From NCBI GenBank assembly GCA_963768025.1, contig CAVYGM010000004.1, positions 362,819 to 426,818 on the forward strand: a DNA stretch of 64,000 nucleotides, in the 5' to 3' direction. Under the pieces are notes generated by a model. That model was not told the DNA's origin and ran no database searches. It worked only from the letters and a program-made list of their open reading frames with translations. The number at the start of each line of letters is the position of its first letter. The first letter of the stretch is position 1. The translations under genes and the position numbers were made by a program. The stretch comes from CAVYGM01 sp963768025 (lineage in GTDB: Bacteria; Bacteroidota; Bacteroidia; Cytophagales; Spirosomataceae). Below, in pieces: positions 10,330-18,996 of this stretch.

Positions 10330-13300
10330 TTAATCCAGAAACCCCTCTAATTCCTTCCAAATCTTCCGCTCCAAATCCGCATAGCTAGTGTACGAATCAG
10401 GGAAATGACCTAGAGTTTCGGTTAGTTTTTTGTTAAAAGCGTGTCAGGCTCGATTGAACGCTAAGTGGATTTACACCTTCGGTTTTGAACAAAGTCATAA
10501 TCTTTGGCTTGCCCGTTTTCTGAAAGGTAGCCCAGGCCAGGTCAAATTCCTCCTCGGTGTATTTTCCGACTTTCGTGTGGGCGAGGCAAACGAAAAGGTC
10601 ACTTTCTGGAATCCGCTGGTTGTAATCGTCCTGTTTCCGGGTTTTCGACATAAGGCCGCTCATCGCTTCCCAGTTTCCAACTTCAAATAAATTGGGCTGC
10701 CTGCCTCCCGGTAGCGGTCATTTTTCTCGCTGAAAAACGCCCGTAGTTTTTCGCGGTCGTCTAACTAATTCGGCGGAGGAGGCGAGGAATACGCGGATTG
10801 TTTTAGCAGGTGTAGGATTTTCATTTTTCACATCTTTCAACACTACCGGCTGCCCAATTCCCAACTGTTCGAATATCAGCAAATCACCGATTAATTTCAT
10901 TAAATCCAGTTCTTCCAGTGAGCGGTCGCATTCGACCACGCGACGGCCTCTTTCCAGGCGGTTCTTCAAGTTTTCAAATTCGAAATAGTGCTGTTTATTT
11001 TTCCCGGAGCGGCAGCCGACGCAAGGGCAAGCCACGATTTCGGCGGAGCGGATGCCCTTATACTCCTCATGCAGGTCGCGCAGGCTTTTCAGAATCGACG
11101 TGAGCAAGCCGCGGCGATTGCTGCCCATCGCCCGAACATGGATAGCATCGCGCCCCTGCGATTTGGCTTTTGCTACCTCGGCAAAAGTATCCTCCGACCA
11201 GCGCAACACCACGCCGTTGCGCCAGACGAGTGTGCGGCCCCGGTCAATGTCCGTGTGGCGGGTCACGATGAATTGCGTGAGCAGTGCCTTTGGCAAAAAC
11301 TCGTACTCCACGTAGAGTTCGAGCGGTTCTCCGTCGGGGAATTTCCAATCGTCGGGCGGGGCGGGGGGCAGCAGGGGTGGCGTGACGTACTCCGTGCGGT
11401 TGGGCAGGGCGTAGGCCATTTTGAATTGCTGCATCAATTCGAGCAGTTGCGGATGCATGCGCTTGTAGGCAGCATCCGACCAGATCCGTTTTAGATCGCT
11501 CCAATCGAAAAAGCCCTTTTTCCGCTCCGAAATCGTCTCGTCTTCCAGAATTTTATAAACTGCCTGCGTGGCCCACTCATTTTTCAAAATAACATATTGC
11601 TCCAGCAACGGATTGTGTTGATAGTGCAGACAGACCCCGATTCTGTGCAAAATGCCGCTCAATAGCAAGGCACTTTCGTCACCGGCGAGATCGTTTTGCT
11701 CACAGACGCGAAAATAGTCTTGCACAGAGATGTAGTTTTCATCGCGCCGCCGTTCCAATTCCGAACGAATATCCGCCCAGTTTTTGGGATACACCGTTTT
11801 GGTGTGCGGCAGGTTTTTAGCCAAATAGCAAAGGCTTTCTTCGAGTTGCGGTACGTTTTTCTGGCTCTGCAGATTGACCAAATGTACTTCTTTGATGAGC
11901 TTCGGAAATTGCTTGCGCCAGTGATCCTCGTCAAAGGTACTTTTGCCCATCGTCTCAGAAAACTCGTTGAGCACGACTACCAGCGGGCTGCCCGCGCCGA
12001 ACAGGTCTGCCGTTTGAAACCAATCGTCGAAGTCGGTCTGCGCGTTGCCGCTGTCGGCGACCAGGACATAGACTGCGCCCTCGGTATAAAAAAACTGGTG
12101 CAGGGGCTTGTACTTATCCTGCCCGGCAAAATCCCAGATGTGCAGCTTGAAATCTTCCCCTTCCACCTCGAACTGGTACTCGCCAATGACGATGTCCACG
12201 CCTTTGGTGCGGTCGCGCTCGGTGGGTAGGGGCTTGCCGAGCAGGCGGTTGGCGAGCGAAGTTTTACCGGCTCTGCCATCACCCAGGAGTACGAGTTTGG
12301 CTTCGAGCAGTAGTTTTTCGCCTTTTTGTATTTGTTTGAAGTATTCAAGAATGGCGGCATTGCCTTGTTTGATCACCTCGACACCGGGATTTTCAAACGG
12401 ATTGTCTTTTAAGTTGATTTCTCCTCTATTGGTTAAATACCACTCCTTCCACACTACCTGAAATCCCCTTTTCTCAATAAAAAACAGCAGATGTTCGAAG
12501 TCCCGAATTTGATTGCCACTAAGGTCAAGCGAGGTCAGGTTGGTGAGCTTGCCCAGAAAGGACCCGTCGCTGATTTGATTACTGAGGTTAAGCGAGGTCA
12601 GGTTGGTGAGCTTGCCCAGAAAGGACCGTCGCTGATTTGATTGTTACGAGGTCAGGTCAGGTTGGTGAGCTTGCCCAGAAAGGACCCGTCGCTGATTTGA
12701 TTGCCACTGAGGTTAAGCGAGGTCAGGTTGGTGAGCTTGCCCAGAAAGGACCCGTCGCTGATTTGATTGTTACGGAGGTCAAGCGAGGTCAGGTTGGTGA
12801 GCTTGCCCAGAAAGGACCCGTCGCTGATTTGATTGTCACTGAGGTCAAGCGAGGTCAGGTTGGTGAGCTTGCCCAGAAAGGACCCGTCGCTGATTTGATT
12901 GTTACTGAGGTCAAGCGAGGTCAGGTTGGTGAGCTTGCCCAGAAAGGACCCGTCGCTGATTTGATTGCTACGGAGGTCAAGCGAGGTCAGGTTGGTGAGC
13001 TTGCCCAGGTTGGTGAGCTTGCCCAGAAAGGACCCGTCGCTGATTTGATTGTTACGGAGGTCAAGCGAGGTCAGGTTGGTGAGCTTGCCCAGAAAGGACC
13101 CGTCGCTGATTTGATTGCCACTGAGGTTAAGCGAGGTCAGGTTGGTGAGCTTGCCCAGAAAGGACCCTCGCTGATTTGATTGTTACTGAGGTCAAGCGAG
13201 GTCAGGTTGGTGAGCTTGCCCAGAAAGGACCCGTCGCTGATTTCAAGATTGGAAAGGATAATTTTTCGAAGACCTATGGGAAAGCGGGCGGTTTCGAACT

Positions 13301-13508
13301 GGACTATATGGTTTTGAATACCCTTGTTTTGGCTGGAAATCTGTTCTCTTTTTTCCCAATCCCACCACTCACTCGACAACACCAGGGTTTCCAGCCAATC
13401 CAATCCGGAAAGGTCAGGCATTTCAGTCAGCCCGCAGTTGCCGAGGTCTAGGTACCCGCTGCGCTGCTTTTTTTCCTGTTCGATGAGTTGTTGTGCGAGT
13501 TCGGACAT
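10330..13508 (-). CDS. Roco family protein: LRR - Roc GTPase - COR - DUF4062/TIR-like C-terminus (several frame breaks)
   Basis: The start is ATG at 13508 (MSELAQQLIEQEKKQRSGYL). An LRR array of about eleven near-identical 22-residue units follows (LTSLDL..NQISDGSFLGK). The Roc GTPase then shows P-loop GDGRAGKTSL and switch motif WDFAGQDKY. A COR domain follows (FFDWSDLKRIW, then YVEYEFLPKALLTQFIVTRH). The end reads IRVFLASSAEL, then after a frame change DREKLRAFFSEKN, WEAMSGLMSKTRKQDDYN and SDLFVCLAHTKVGKYTEEEF, then FNKKLTETLGHFPDSYTSY, a DUF4062/TIR-like module. The repaired length is about 1055 residues. Frame breaks sit near 10430, 10670, 10770, 12625-12655 and 13166. Roco proteins are regulatory GTPases; the bacterial role is not established, and the C-terminal domain suggests signalling or defence. 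Confidence 0.8.
12538..13270 (-). repeat. 66-bp tandem LRR-coding repeat array (about 11 units)
   Basis: Units begin at 12538, 12601, 12660, 12726, 12792, 12858, 12924, 12990, 13074, 13140 and 13205. Most spacings are exactly 66 bp. Exceptions are 63 bp (an in-frame loss), 59 and 65 bp (frame-breaking), and one unit with an 18-bp in-frame duplication at 12990-13025. Units differ mainly in a few silent or near-silent sites. The repeat encodes a 22-residue leucine-rich repeat on the reverse strand. Confidence 0.95.
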
Positions 13509-13623
13509 GGTAGGTGGTTTTTGAAAATAAGAACAATATACGGATAGGATAAACGAAACCGCTGCTGCTTAGCATTCCTGGCAGCTCATCTCAAATTCCG
13601 ATTTCAGTAACTTTTTCCTGGCA

Positions 13624-13631
13624 TACTTTTG
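13624..13631 (+). promoter_or_regulatory. Putative -7 element of the DUF72 gene
   Basis: TACTTTTG matches TAnnTTTG 83 bp upstream of the start codon. A -33 element is not evident. The start of the Roco gene is divergent from here, 123 bp away. Confidence 0.35.
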
Positions 13632-13672
13632 TTTGTATGTAGACTGGGAAACAAGCAAATATACAAAGCCCT

Positions 13673-13702
13673 CCATTCACTCATTCACCATTCACTCATT
13701 CA
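13673..13702 (+). repeat. Two perfect 15-bp direct repeats in the DUF72 leader
   Basis: CCATTCACTCATTCA occurs twice in tandem directly before the ribosome-binding region of the DUF72 gene. Related ATTCACTC/ATTCAATC repeats lie upstream of atpG (62028-62054 and 62120-62151), in the same orientation relative to the downstream gene. Confidence 0.8.
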
Positions 13703-13713
13703 CCAATTGAACG

Positions 13714-14622
13714 ATGGACTTCGGCAAACTGGACAATATAGACAACGTCGACTTCACGCTACCGTTCACGCACCAGTTCACGACGGAAACGCTGTCGAAA
13801 TGCGCCCTACACCTCAAGAAAGAAGTCTACATCGGCCCGCCGATCTGGGCCAACAAAGACTGGGTGGGCAAAATCTATCCGTCCAACGCCAAAGACAAGG
13901 ACTTCCTGTACCACTACACCCGGCAGTTCAACACCATCGAGCTGAACGTCACGCATTACCAGATTCCAAGTGAAAGTACCATCGAGCGCTGGCGCGAAAC
14001 GGCACCCGAGGGCTTCCGGTACTGCCCCAAATGGCCGCAAGCCATTAGCCATGATGCACAGTTGGTCAATGTGCTGCTGCCAAGTACGGAGTTTGCGAAT
14101 GCGGTGCTGGGGCTGGGTGATAAACTAGGTACCACCTTTCTGCAACTGGGGCCTTCGTTTGATACCTCCAAGGTAGCGGCCCTCGAAAATTTCCTCAAAG
14201 CCCTGCCCGAGGACTTTCCCATCGCGGTGGAGTTTCGGCACCCGAGCTGGTTTACCGACGACTACGCCTGGCAGCGTACCCTGGAATTTTTCCGGGAGCG
14301 GGGCATCGGTACCGTCATGTCCGACGTAGCCGGTCGGCGCGACGTGCTGCACATGAGTCTGTCTACGCCCACGGTGGTGCTGCGGTTTGTGGGCAACGAA
14401 CTGCATCCAACCGACTACACCCGCACCGATGCCTGGGTGCATTTGCTCAAATCGTGGTTTGGGCAGGGGCTTCAAAAGGCCTATATTTTTATCCACTGCG
14501 GGGAAAACGAATTTGCCCCCGAACTCACCAAATACTGGATAGAAGAATTAAACGCAAAAATTGGACTATCGCTGGAACCACCCGATATCCGACCCCAGGT
14601 AGTGCAGGGTAGTCTTTTTTAA
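13714..14622 (+). CDS. DUF72 (YecE-like) family protein
   Basis: A 302-residue protein with the DUF72 TIM-barrel pattern: a start resembling VYIGPPIWANKDWVGKIYP, then FLYHYTRQFNTIELNVTHYQIP, FRYCPKWPQAISH, LGPSFD, FPIAVEFRHPSWF, and the C-terminal YIFIHCGENEFAPEL. The length fits the family. The biochemical function of DUF72 is not established; structural kinship to TIM-barrel endonuclease IV-like proteins is known, but no activity should be assumed. It stands alone between the divergent Roco gene and the his attenuator, whose promoter overlaps its 3' flank. Confidence 0.85.
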   Translation: MDFGKLDNIDNVDFTLPFTHQFTTETLSKCALHLKKEVYIGPPIWANKDWVGKIYPSNAKDKDFLYHYTRQFNTIELNVTHYQIPSESTIERWRETAPEGFRYCPKWPQAISHDAQLVNVLLPSTEFANAVLGLGDKLGTTFLQLGPSFDTSKVAALENFLKALPEDFPIAVEFRHPSWFTDDYAWQRTLEFFRERGIGTVMSDVAGRRDVLHMSLSTPTVVLRFVGNELHPTDYTRTDAWVHLLKSWFGQGLQKAYIFIHCGENEFAPELTKYWIEELNAKIGLSLEPPDIRPQVVQGSLF

Positions 14623-14635
14623 CTACATTTTTTTA

Positions 14636-14664
14636 TTGTCCTTAAAAAAGTTTATCTATCTTTG
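14636..14664 (+). promoter_or_regulatory. Promoter of the his operon leader
   Basis: TTG (14636-14638) and TATCTTTG (14657-14664) are separated by 18 bp. The leader start codon follows only 4 bp after the -7 box, so the leader mRNA would be nearly leaderless or start at or just before the ATG. Confidence 0.75.
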
Positions 14665-14668
14665 TGAC

Positions 14669-14758
14669 ATGTTAAAAACACGGACATACCATCACCTACA
14701 TCATAGCCTTGCAGGTAGGGTTTTGGGTCATGTGTTTCTGAAAATGAATATGGTGTAA
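14669..14758 (+). CDS. hisL: his operon leader peptide (29 codons, five His)
   Basis: The ORF starts MLKTRTY, continues HHLHH and ends in KMNMV before TAA. Five of its 29 codons are His, four of them within five consecutive codons (CAT CAC CTA CAT CAT). A strong intrinsic terminator begins 25 nt after its stop codon, and the next genes are hisH, hisA, hisF and hisIE. This arrangement is what a histidine attenuator needs: ribosome stalling at the His codons when charged tRNA-His is scarce would favour read-through. The peptide is not recognised from a database by me; the call rests on composition and position. The symbol follows the enterobacterial name. Confidence 0.8.
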   Translation: MLKTRTYHHLHHSLAGRVLGHVFLKMNMV

Positions 14759-14782
14759 TAAGGTTGAATACATAGTACCCCA

Positions 14783-14822
14783 GAAGCCCGATTCCTAACC
14801 GAGTCGGGCTTCATTTTTATTT
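14783..14822 (+). terminator. his operon attenuator terminator
   Basis: A perfect 9-bp stem GAAGCCCGA (14783-14791) / TCGGGCTTC (14804-14812) with a 12-base loop is followed by ATTTTTATTTTA. It lies between the His-rich leader peptide and hisH, 111 bp before the hisH start, so it must be read through for the operon to be expressed. Confidence 0.85.
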
Positions 14823-14932
14823 TATGCCGTAGGTATTTAGACTGTCAAACTGTTAGGATTATTTTATGAAAGCTAACAACCGCGCGGCAGACCGCCTAAC
14901 CCCTAATGACCTCCAACAGCTAACCAGCTATC

Positions 14933-15520
14933 ATGAAAACCGTCATTATCAAATACAACGCCGGCAATATTCAATCGGTCATGTACGCCCTCGACCGGCT
15001 GGGAGTGAGCTACCTCTACACCGACGAAGAGGAAGAAGTACGCTCGGCCGACCGGGTGATTTTTCCGGGCGTGGGCGAAGCCAGTACGGCCATGGCCTAT
15101 CTGAAAAGTAAGAAGCTGGATTTGCTGATTCCCTCGCTGACGCAGCCCGTATTGGGTACCTGCGTGGGCATGCAGCTGATGTGCCGGCATTCCGAGGAGA
15201 ACGATACCACCTGCATGGGCATATTCGATGTGGATGTACAGCGTTTCCCGGCCACACCCGGTCTGAAGGTACCCCACATGGGCTGGAACAACATTCACGA
15301 TTACCAGAGCCCCATCCTGGACGGACTTCCCGAAAATGCCTACGTGTACTTTGTGCACAGCTACGCCGCCCCCGTCTGTGAGCATACCATTGCTACCTGC
15401 GACTACATCCGGCCATTCAGCGCCATGCTGCACAAGGATAATTTTTATGCGGCCCAGTTTCACTGCGAAATCAGCGGTGACGTGGGAGAAAAGATATTGA
15501 GTAATTTTCTGAAAAACTAA
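14933..15520 (+). CDS. hisH: Imidazole glycerol phosphate synthase, glutaminase subunit
   Basis: HisH releases ammonia from glutamine and passes it to HisF to form imidazole glycerol phosphate and AICAR. It is 195 residues. Seen are VIKYNAGNIQSVMYAL at the start, VIFPGVGEAS, the nucleophile in GTCVGMQLM, and the His-x-Glu part of the triad in QFHCEISGDVG. The usual sequence is QFHPEKSG, so Pro and Lys are replaced by Cys and Ile; the catalytic His and Glu are kept. The start ATG lies 110 bp after the attenuator terminator. Four bases separate it from hisA. Confidence 0.95.
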   Translation: MKTVIIKYNAGNIQSVMYALDRLGVSYLYTDEEEEVRSADRVIFPGVGEASTAMAYLKSKKLDLLIPSLTQPVLGTCVGMQLMCRHSEENDTTCMGIFDVDVQRFPATPGLKVPHMGWNNIHDYQSPILDGLPENAYVYFVHSYAAPVCEHTIATCDYIRPFSAMLHKDNFYAAQFHCEISGDVGEKILSNFLKN

Positions 15521-15524
15521 GTCC

Positions 15525-16244
15525 ATGTACATCATCCCGGCCATTGATATCATCGAAGGCAAATGCGTCCGCCTTACCCAAGGCGACTACGCTCAAAAGA
15601 AAGTCTACAACGAAAAGCCCCTAGAAGTAGCCAAGCAGTTTGAAGACGCCGGCCTGACCCGCCTGCACCTGGTAGACCTCGATGGCGCCAAAGCCAAAAA
15701 GGTAATCAACTGGAAAGTACTGGAAGCCATTGCTTCCAAAACCAGCCTGCACGTGGACTTTGGCGGGGGCGTGCAGTCGGAAGACGACCTTCGGGTGGTG
15801 TTCGAGTGCGGGGCCAAGCAGGTCACCGGCGGCAGCGTGGCCGTGAAGCAGCCCGACTTGTTCGAGAGCTGGCTGAAAGAGTACGGCGGCGACAAGATTA
15901 TTCTGGGGGCTGATGCCAAAAACGAACGGATCGCCGTGAGCGGCTGGGAAGAAGGTACCAAACTCTGGGTGTATGATTTTGTGGAAGAATACGTAGAAAA
16001 AGGCGTGAAGTACATCATCAGTACCGATGTGGCCAAAGACGGTCTGCTCCAAGGCCCTTCGTTTGACCTCTACCGCAACTTGCAGGACCGCTGCCCCGAC
16101 CTGAACATCATTGCCAGCGGCGGCGTGAGTAACCTGGATGATATCTATAAATTGGCCGAAATGAACCTGTACGGAGTAATCGTGGGGAAGGCTATCTACG
16201 AAGGCCGGGTAACGCTGGACGATTTACGTAAACAAAATTTCTGA
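15525..16244 (+). CDS. hisA: Phosphoribosylformimino-AICAR-phosphate isomerase
   Basis: HisA catalyses the ring-opening Amadori isomerisation of ProFAR in histidine synthesis. The 239-residue TIM barrel starts MYIIPAIDIIEGKCVRLTQG, has the first catalytic Asp in PAIDI, the second in IISTDVAKDGLLQGP, and phosphate-binding loops VDFGGGVQS and IASGGVSNLDD. It begins 4 bp after hisH and its TGA overlaps the ATG of hisF (TGATG, 16242-16246), so the two are translationally coupled. Confidence 0.97.
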   Translation: MYIIPAIDIIEGKCVRLTQGDYAQKKVYNEKPLEVAKQFEDAGLTRLHLVDLDGAKAKKVINWKVLEAIASKTSLHVDFGGGVQSEDDLRVVFECGAKQVTGGSVAVKQPDLFESWLKEYGGDKIILGADAKNERIAVSGWEEGTKLWVYDFVEEYVEKGVKYIISTDVAKDGLLQGPSFDLYRNLQDRCPDLNIIASGGVSNLDDIYKLAEMNLYGVIVGKAIYEGRVTLDDLRKQNF

Positions 16245-17027
16245 TGCTGACCAAACGAATCATACCCTGCCTGGATGTCAAGGACGGGTCGCACCGTCAA
16301 GGGCATCAACTTTGTGAACCTGCGCGACGCCGGCGACGCCGTTGAGTTGGGCGCGCTTTATGCAGCTCAGGGGGCCGACGAACTGGTCTATCTTGACATC
16401 ACGGCTACCGTAGAGGGCAGGGGTACCTTCCTGGAGCTGGTGAAGCGCGTGGCGCATACCATCAACATTCCTTTTACGGTGGGCGGCGGCATTTCGTCCA
16501 AGGCCGATGTATCGGCGCTGCTCCACGCCGGAGCCGACAAGGTATCCATCAATTCGGCGGCCGTACGCAATCCCGGCCTTATTGACGAACTGGCCCTCGA
16601 ATTTGGCAGTCAGTGCATTGTGGTAGCCATCGATACCCGCTATATTCCGCACATCGAAGACTTTCCCGATGCGGGTGGCGACCATATCGTGCATACCCAC
16701 GGGGGCCGCACACCCACCGAGCTACGGACTATTTCCTGGGCCAAAGAGGTAGAAAATCGGGGCGCGGGCGAAATCCTGCTCACCTCCATGGACACCGACG
16801 GCACTAAGGCGGGCTTTGCCCTCGAACTGACCGCTACCATTTCTGGCAACGCCAATATACCCGTCATCGCCTCGGGTGGCGCGGGTACCATGGAGCATTT
16901 TCAGGAGGTATTCACCACCGGCAAAGCCGACGCCGGCCTGGCCGCCAGTATCTTCCACTTCCGCGAAATTGACATCCCCGACCTGAAAAGCTACCTGCAA
17001 AGCCAAGGCCTCCCCATGCGAATATAA
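16244..17027 (+). CDS. hisF: Imidazole glycerol phosphate synthase, cyclase subunit (one frame break)
   Basis: HisF closes the imidazole ring using ammonia from HisH. The ATG at 16244 reads MLTKRIIPCLDVKDG, then a GGG at 16286-16288 appears to hold one extra G, and the other frame continues with RTVKGINFVNLRDAGD to the stop. With GG the sequence is an intact 260-residue HisF with catalytic Asp in CLDVKDG and in LLTSMDTDGTKAGFAL and phosphate loops GGGISS and ASGGAG. The break is most likely a sequence error. An annotator using 16275 as start would lose the catalytic first strand. Confidence 0.93.
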
Positions 17028-17127
17028 TGTGGTACTGTGGTACGGGCGGCCCGCCCGTCTAGCAAAATATTAAAAATTTTATATACCAAACGCACAAAGA
17101 CGATCAGCCATTTGTCACCCCCAACCC

Positions 17128-17727
17128 ATGAACCTCGACTTCCAAAAATCTCCCGACGGGCTACTCCCGGCTATCATCCAGGATACCCTGACCGGCAAAG
17201 TACTCATGCTGGGCTACATGAATGCCGAAGCCTTCGAAAAAACCCGAGCCGAGCAGAGAGTCACCTTTTTCAGCCGTAGCAAGCAGCGCCTTTGGACCAA
17301 GGGCGAAACTTCCGACAACTTTCTGTACGTGCAGGAAATCCTGACCGACTGCGACGGTGATACGATTCTGATCAAGGCTACCCCCGCCGGACCTACCTGC
17401 CATACGGGTGCCGATACCTGCTTTGACGAGGTAAACGAAGGACAGGCTCTTTTCCTGAACTACTTACAAAAGCGCATCATCCGGGATCGGAAGAACAACC
17501 CCTCGGAGACCTCCTACACGACCTTATTGTTTAATAAGGGTGTCAACAAAATAGCCCAGAAGGTAGGCGAAGAAGCCGTGGAAGTAGTGATTGAGGCCAA
17601 AGATCAAAACGACGACCTGTTCAAGGGCGAGGTAGCCGACCTGCTGTTTCACCTGCTGGTGCTGCTCGAACACAAAAACATTGATTTAGATGAGGTAATT
17701 GACGTACTTCGTAGCCGTCACCGCTAA
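17128..17727 (+). CDS. hisIE: Bifunctional phosphoribosyl-AMP cyclohydrolase / phosphoribosyl-ATP pyrophosphohydrolase
   Basis: The protein carries out two early steps of histidine synthesis. The N-terminal HisI half (about residues 1-110) shows VLMLGYMNAEAFEKT, FFSRSKQRLWTKGETS, the metal-binding DCDGDT and the zinc cysteines in GPTCHTG and DTCFDEV. The C-terminal HisE half shows KVGEEAVEVVIEAKDQ and EVADLLFHLLVLL, a MazG-like helical bundle. It is 199 residues, the usual fused size. It follows hisF by 100 bp on the same strand; hisG, hisD, hisC and hisB are not in this window. Confidence 0.96.
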   Translation: MNLDFQKSPDGLLPAIIQDTLTGKVLMLGYMNAEAFEKTRAEQRVTFFSRSKQRLWTKGETSDNFLYVQEILTDCDGDTILIKATPAGPTCHTGADTCFDEVNEGQALFLNYLQKRIIRDRKNNPSETSYTTLLFNKGVNKIAQKVGEEAVEVVIEAKDQNDDLFKGEVADLLFHLLVLLEHKNIDLDEVIDVLRSRHR

Positions 17728-17739
17728 CCCCTTATTTTT

Positions 17740-18075
17740 ATGAATCTATTAATTCGATTGGTAATCAGCACCCTAGCCATCCTGGCCGCGGGCTATTTGT
17801 TGGATGGCGTAGTAGTTTCCAACGTTACCTCGGCTATTATTGCGGCCATCGTGCTTGGCTTCCTGAATGCATTCGTACGGCCCGTTTTGCAAATTCTGGC
17901 CCTGCCCATTACCATCCTGACTCTAGGCCTTTTCTATTTTGTCATCAACATCCTGATGATTTATCTGGCCGCTGCCATTGTGGATGGATTCGCCATCACC
18001 AATCTTATTTCGGCCATTCTCTTTGCACTGATTGTAGCCGTTATCTCCGGCATCCTGGGGATGTTCCTGGATTAA
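17740..18075 (+). CDS. Four-helix membrane protein of the phage holin 4_2 / YvlD family
   Basis: A 111-residue protein made almost wholly of four membrane segments (for example VISTLAILAAGYLLDGVVV and IIAAIVLGFLNAFVRPVLQI, then TILTLGLFYFVINILMIYLA), with the family mark NAFVRPVLQILALPITILTLG. The family name says phage holin, but chromosomal members such as YvlD are envelope-stress genes and no other phage genes are nearby. It starts 12 bp after hisIE and may be read from that transcript. Confidence 0.85.
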   Translation: MNLLIRLVISTLAILAAGYLLDGVVVSNVTSAIIAAIVLGFLNAFVRPVLQILALPITILTLGLFYFVINILMIYLAAAIVDGFAITNLISAILFALIVAVISGILGMFLD

Positions 18076-18148
18076 TCAGGCCCCGTCCATACTACCTGGC
18101 CCGGAGCGGTTCGTTCCGGGCCTTGACCCTCCAAACGATCTGATTGCT

Positions 18149-18496
18149 ATGTTTCGACAAATCGAAGAAATCAGAGACACCCTCCTCAACTACCTCGAAG
18201 CCAGAATTGAGCTGTTTCAGCTGGAAACCCGCGAGCGCATCGAAGACCTGATCCTCAAAGCGCTCTACTTTTTGATCGGTACCCTTCTGGTGTTTGTTAG
18301 CCTACTTTTCATGCTTATTCTTGTGGCGGTGGGGATCAATATAGGGCTCGACAGTCCGTATGCCGGTTACCTGATCGTGCTGGGTCTGCTCGTTACGTTA
18401 AGCGCAATATGGTTTTTGTTCCGTGAGCGGTGGCTCTCCCGGTTACGGGTTTTGTTGACTAGATTGTCCCGAAAAAAAGAACCGGTTACTCCTTAA
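18149..18496 (+). CDS. Phage holin 3_6-like (PF07332) membrane protein
   Basis: A 115-residue protein with a charged amphipathic N-terminus (IEEIRDTLLNYLEARIELFQLETRERIEDL) and two membrane segments (ALYFLIGTLLVFVSLLFMLI and YLIVLGLLVTLSAIWFLF), ending in basic residues. This is the layout of the DUF1469/holin 3_6 family found in many Bacteroidota chromosomes beside small YtxH-like or hypothetical envelope genes. A short inverted stretch (GGCCCGGAGCGGTTCGTTCC, 18099-18118) precedes it. Confidence 0.75.
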   Translation: MFRQIEEIRDTLLNYLEARIELFQLETRERIEDLILKALYFLIGTLLVFVSLLFMLILVAVGINIGLDSPYAGYLIVLGLLVTLSAIWFLFRERWLSRLRVLLTRLSRKKEPVTP

Positions 18497-18570
18497 ATTA
18501 AGGCATAACCGGCAACGTTTACGGTCATTTCATTACTTTTGGATAATTTTAACCCCAAAGACGGCAGGTA

Positions 18571-18996
18571 GTGCCTTTTCGAAACGTGAGCCTTCTAACC
18601 CGATATGCCAAGCCCTTTTCTTCGGATACCATCCGGAACAAGGAGTTATTGAAGGTGAACGTAGCGGGCTATCGCCAGAAAATGGAGGCCCAATGGCAGG
18701 AGTTGCAAACCGATGCCCGGCACTACGGAAAGCAGGCCCTGGTCATAGGAGGCGTGTTCGCCGGGGTGTACGTGCTGATGAATGCCCTATTGCCAGATCC
18801 TGACGAGGGAGAGTCGGGAAAAGAAAAAGATCAGGAAAAAACCGTCATGTCTAAGCGGGAAACGTCATCCGGTGGATTGGCCATGGGAAAGGTACTACGC
18901 GGTCTGGCTGTGTCGTTTGCCGTAGGTTGGGCGCGCCAGAAACTATCTCACTATACAGAAGCAGAGAAAAAAACGGATGCACAAAAAGAAAGATAA
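18571..18996 (+). CDS. Hypothetical protein with central membrane segment
   Basis: A 141-residue protein with a GTG start, NVSLLTRYAKPFSSDTIRNK, then a basic helix, one probable membrane segment (ALVIGGVFAGVYVLMNALL) and a charged region (DPDEGESGKEKDQEK), then a second weak hydrophobic helix. It looks like the third member of the small envelope set with the two holin-like genes. Its last 20 bases overlap the start of the next gene, indicating coupled translation. Function unknown. Confidence 0.55.
   Translation: MPFRNVSLLTRYAKPFSSDTIRNKELLKVNVAGYRQKMEAQWQELQTDARHYGKQALVIGGVFAGVYVLMNALLPDPDEGESGKEKDQEKTVMSKRETSSGGLAMGKVLRGLAVSFAVGWARQKLSHYTEAEKKTDAQKER

Noticed and set aside
12637..13179. 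A 180-residue forward-strand open frame with repeated VGELAQKGPVADLI
   Set aside because: It is the antisense of the LRR repeat array. A 66-bp repeat without stops in one unit stays open in that frame throughout; the reverse strand has true LRR consensus and joins the Roc-COR domain.
12538..13270. CRISPR-like array
   Set aside because: The 66-bp units are contiguous without spacers, encode LRRs and lie in a coding region.
17740..18496. Two holin-family proteins as evidence of a prophage
   Set aside because: No lysin, terminase, capsid or integrase is near; both families have chromosomal envelope members in Bacteroidota.
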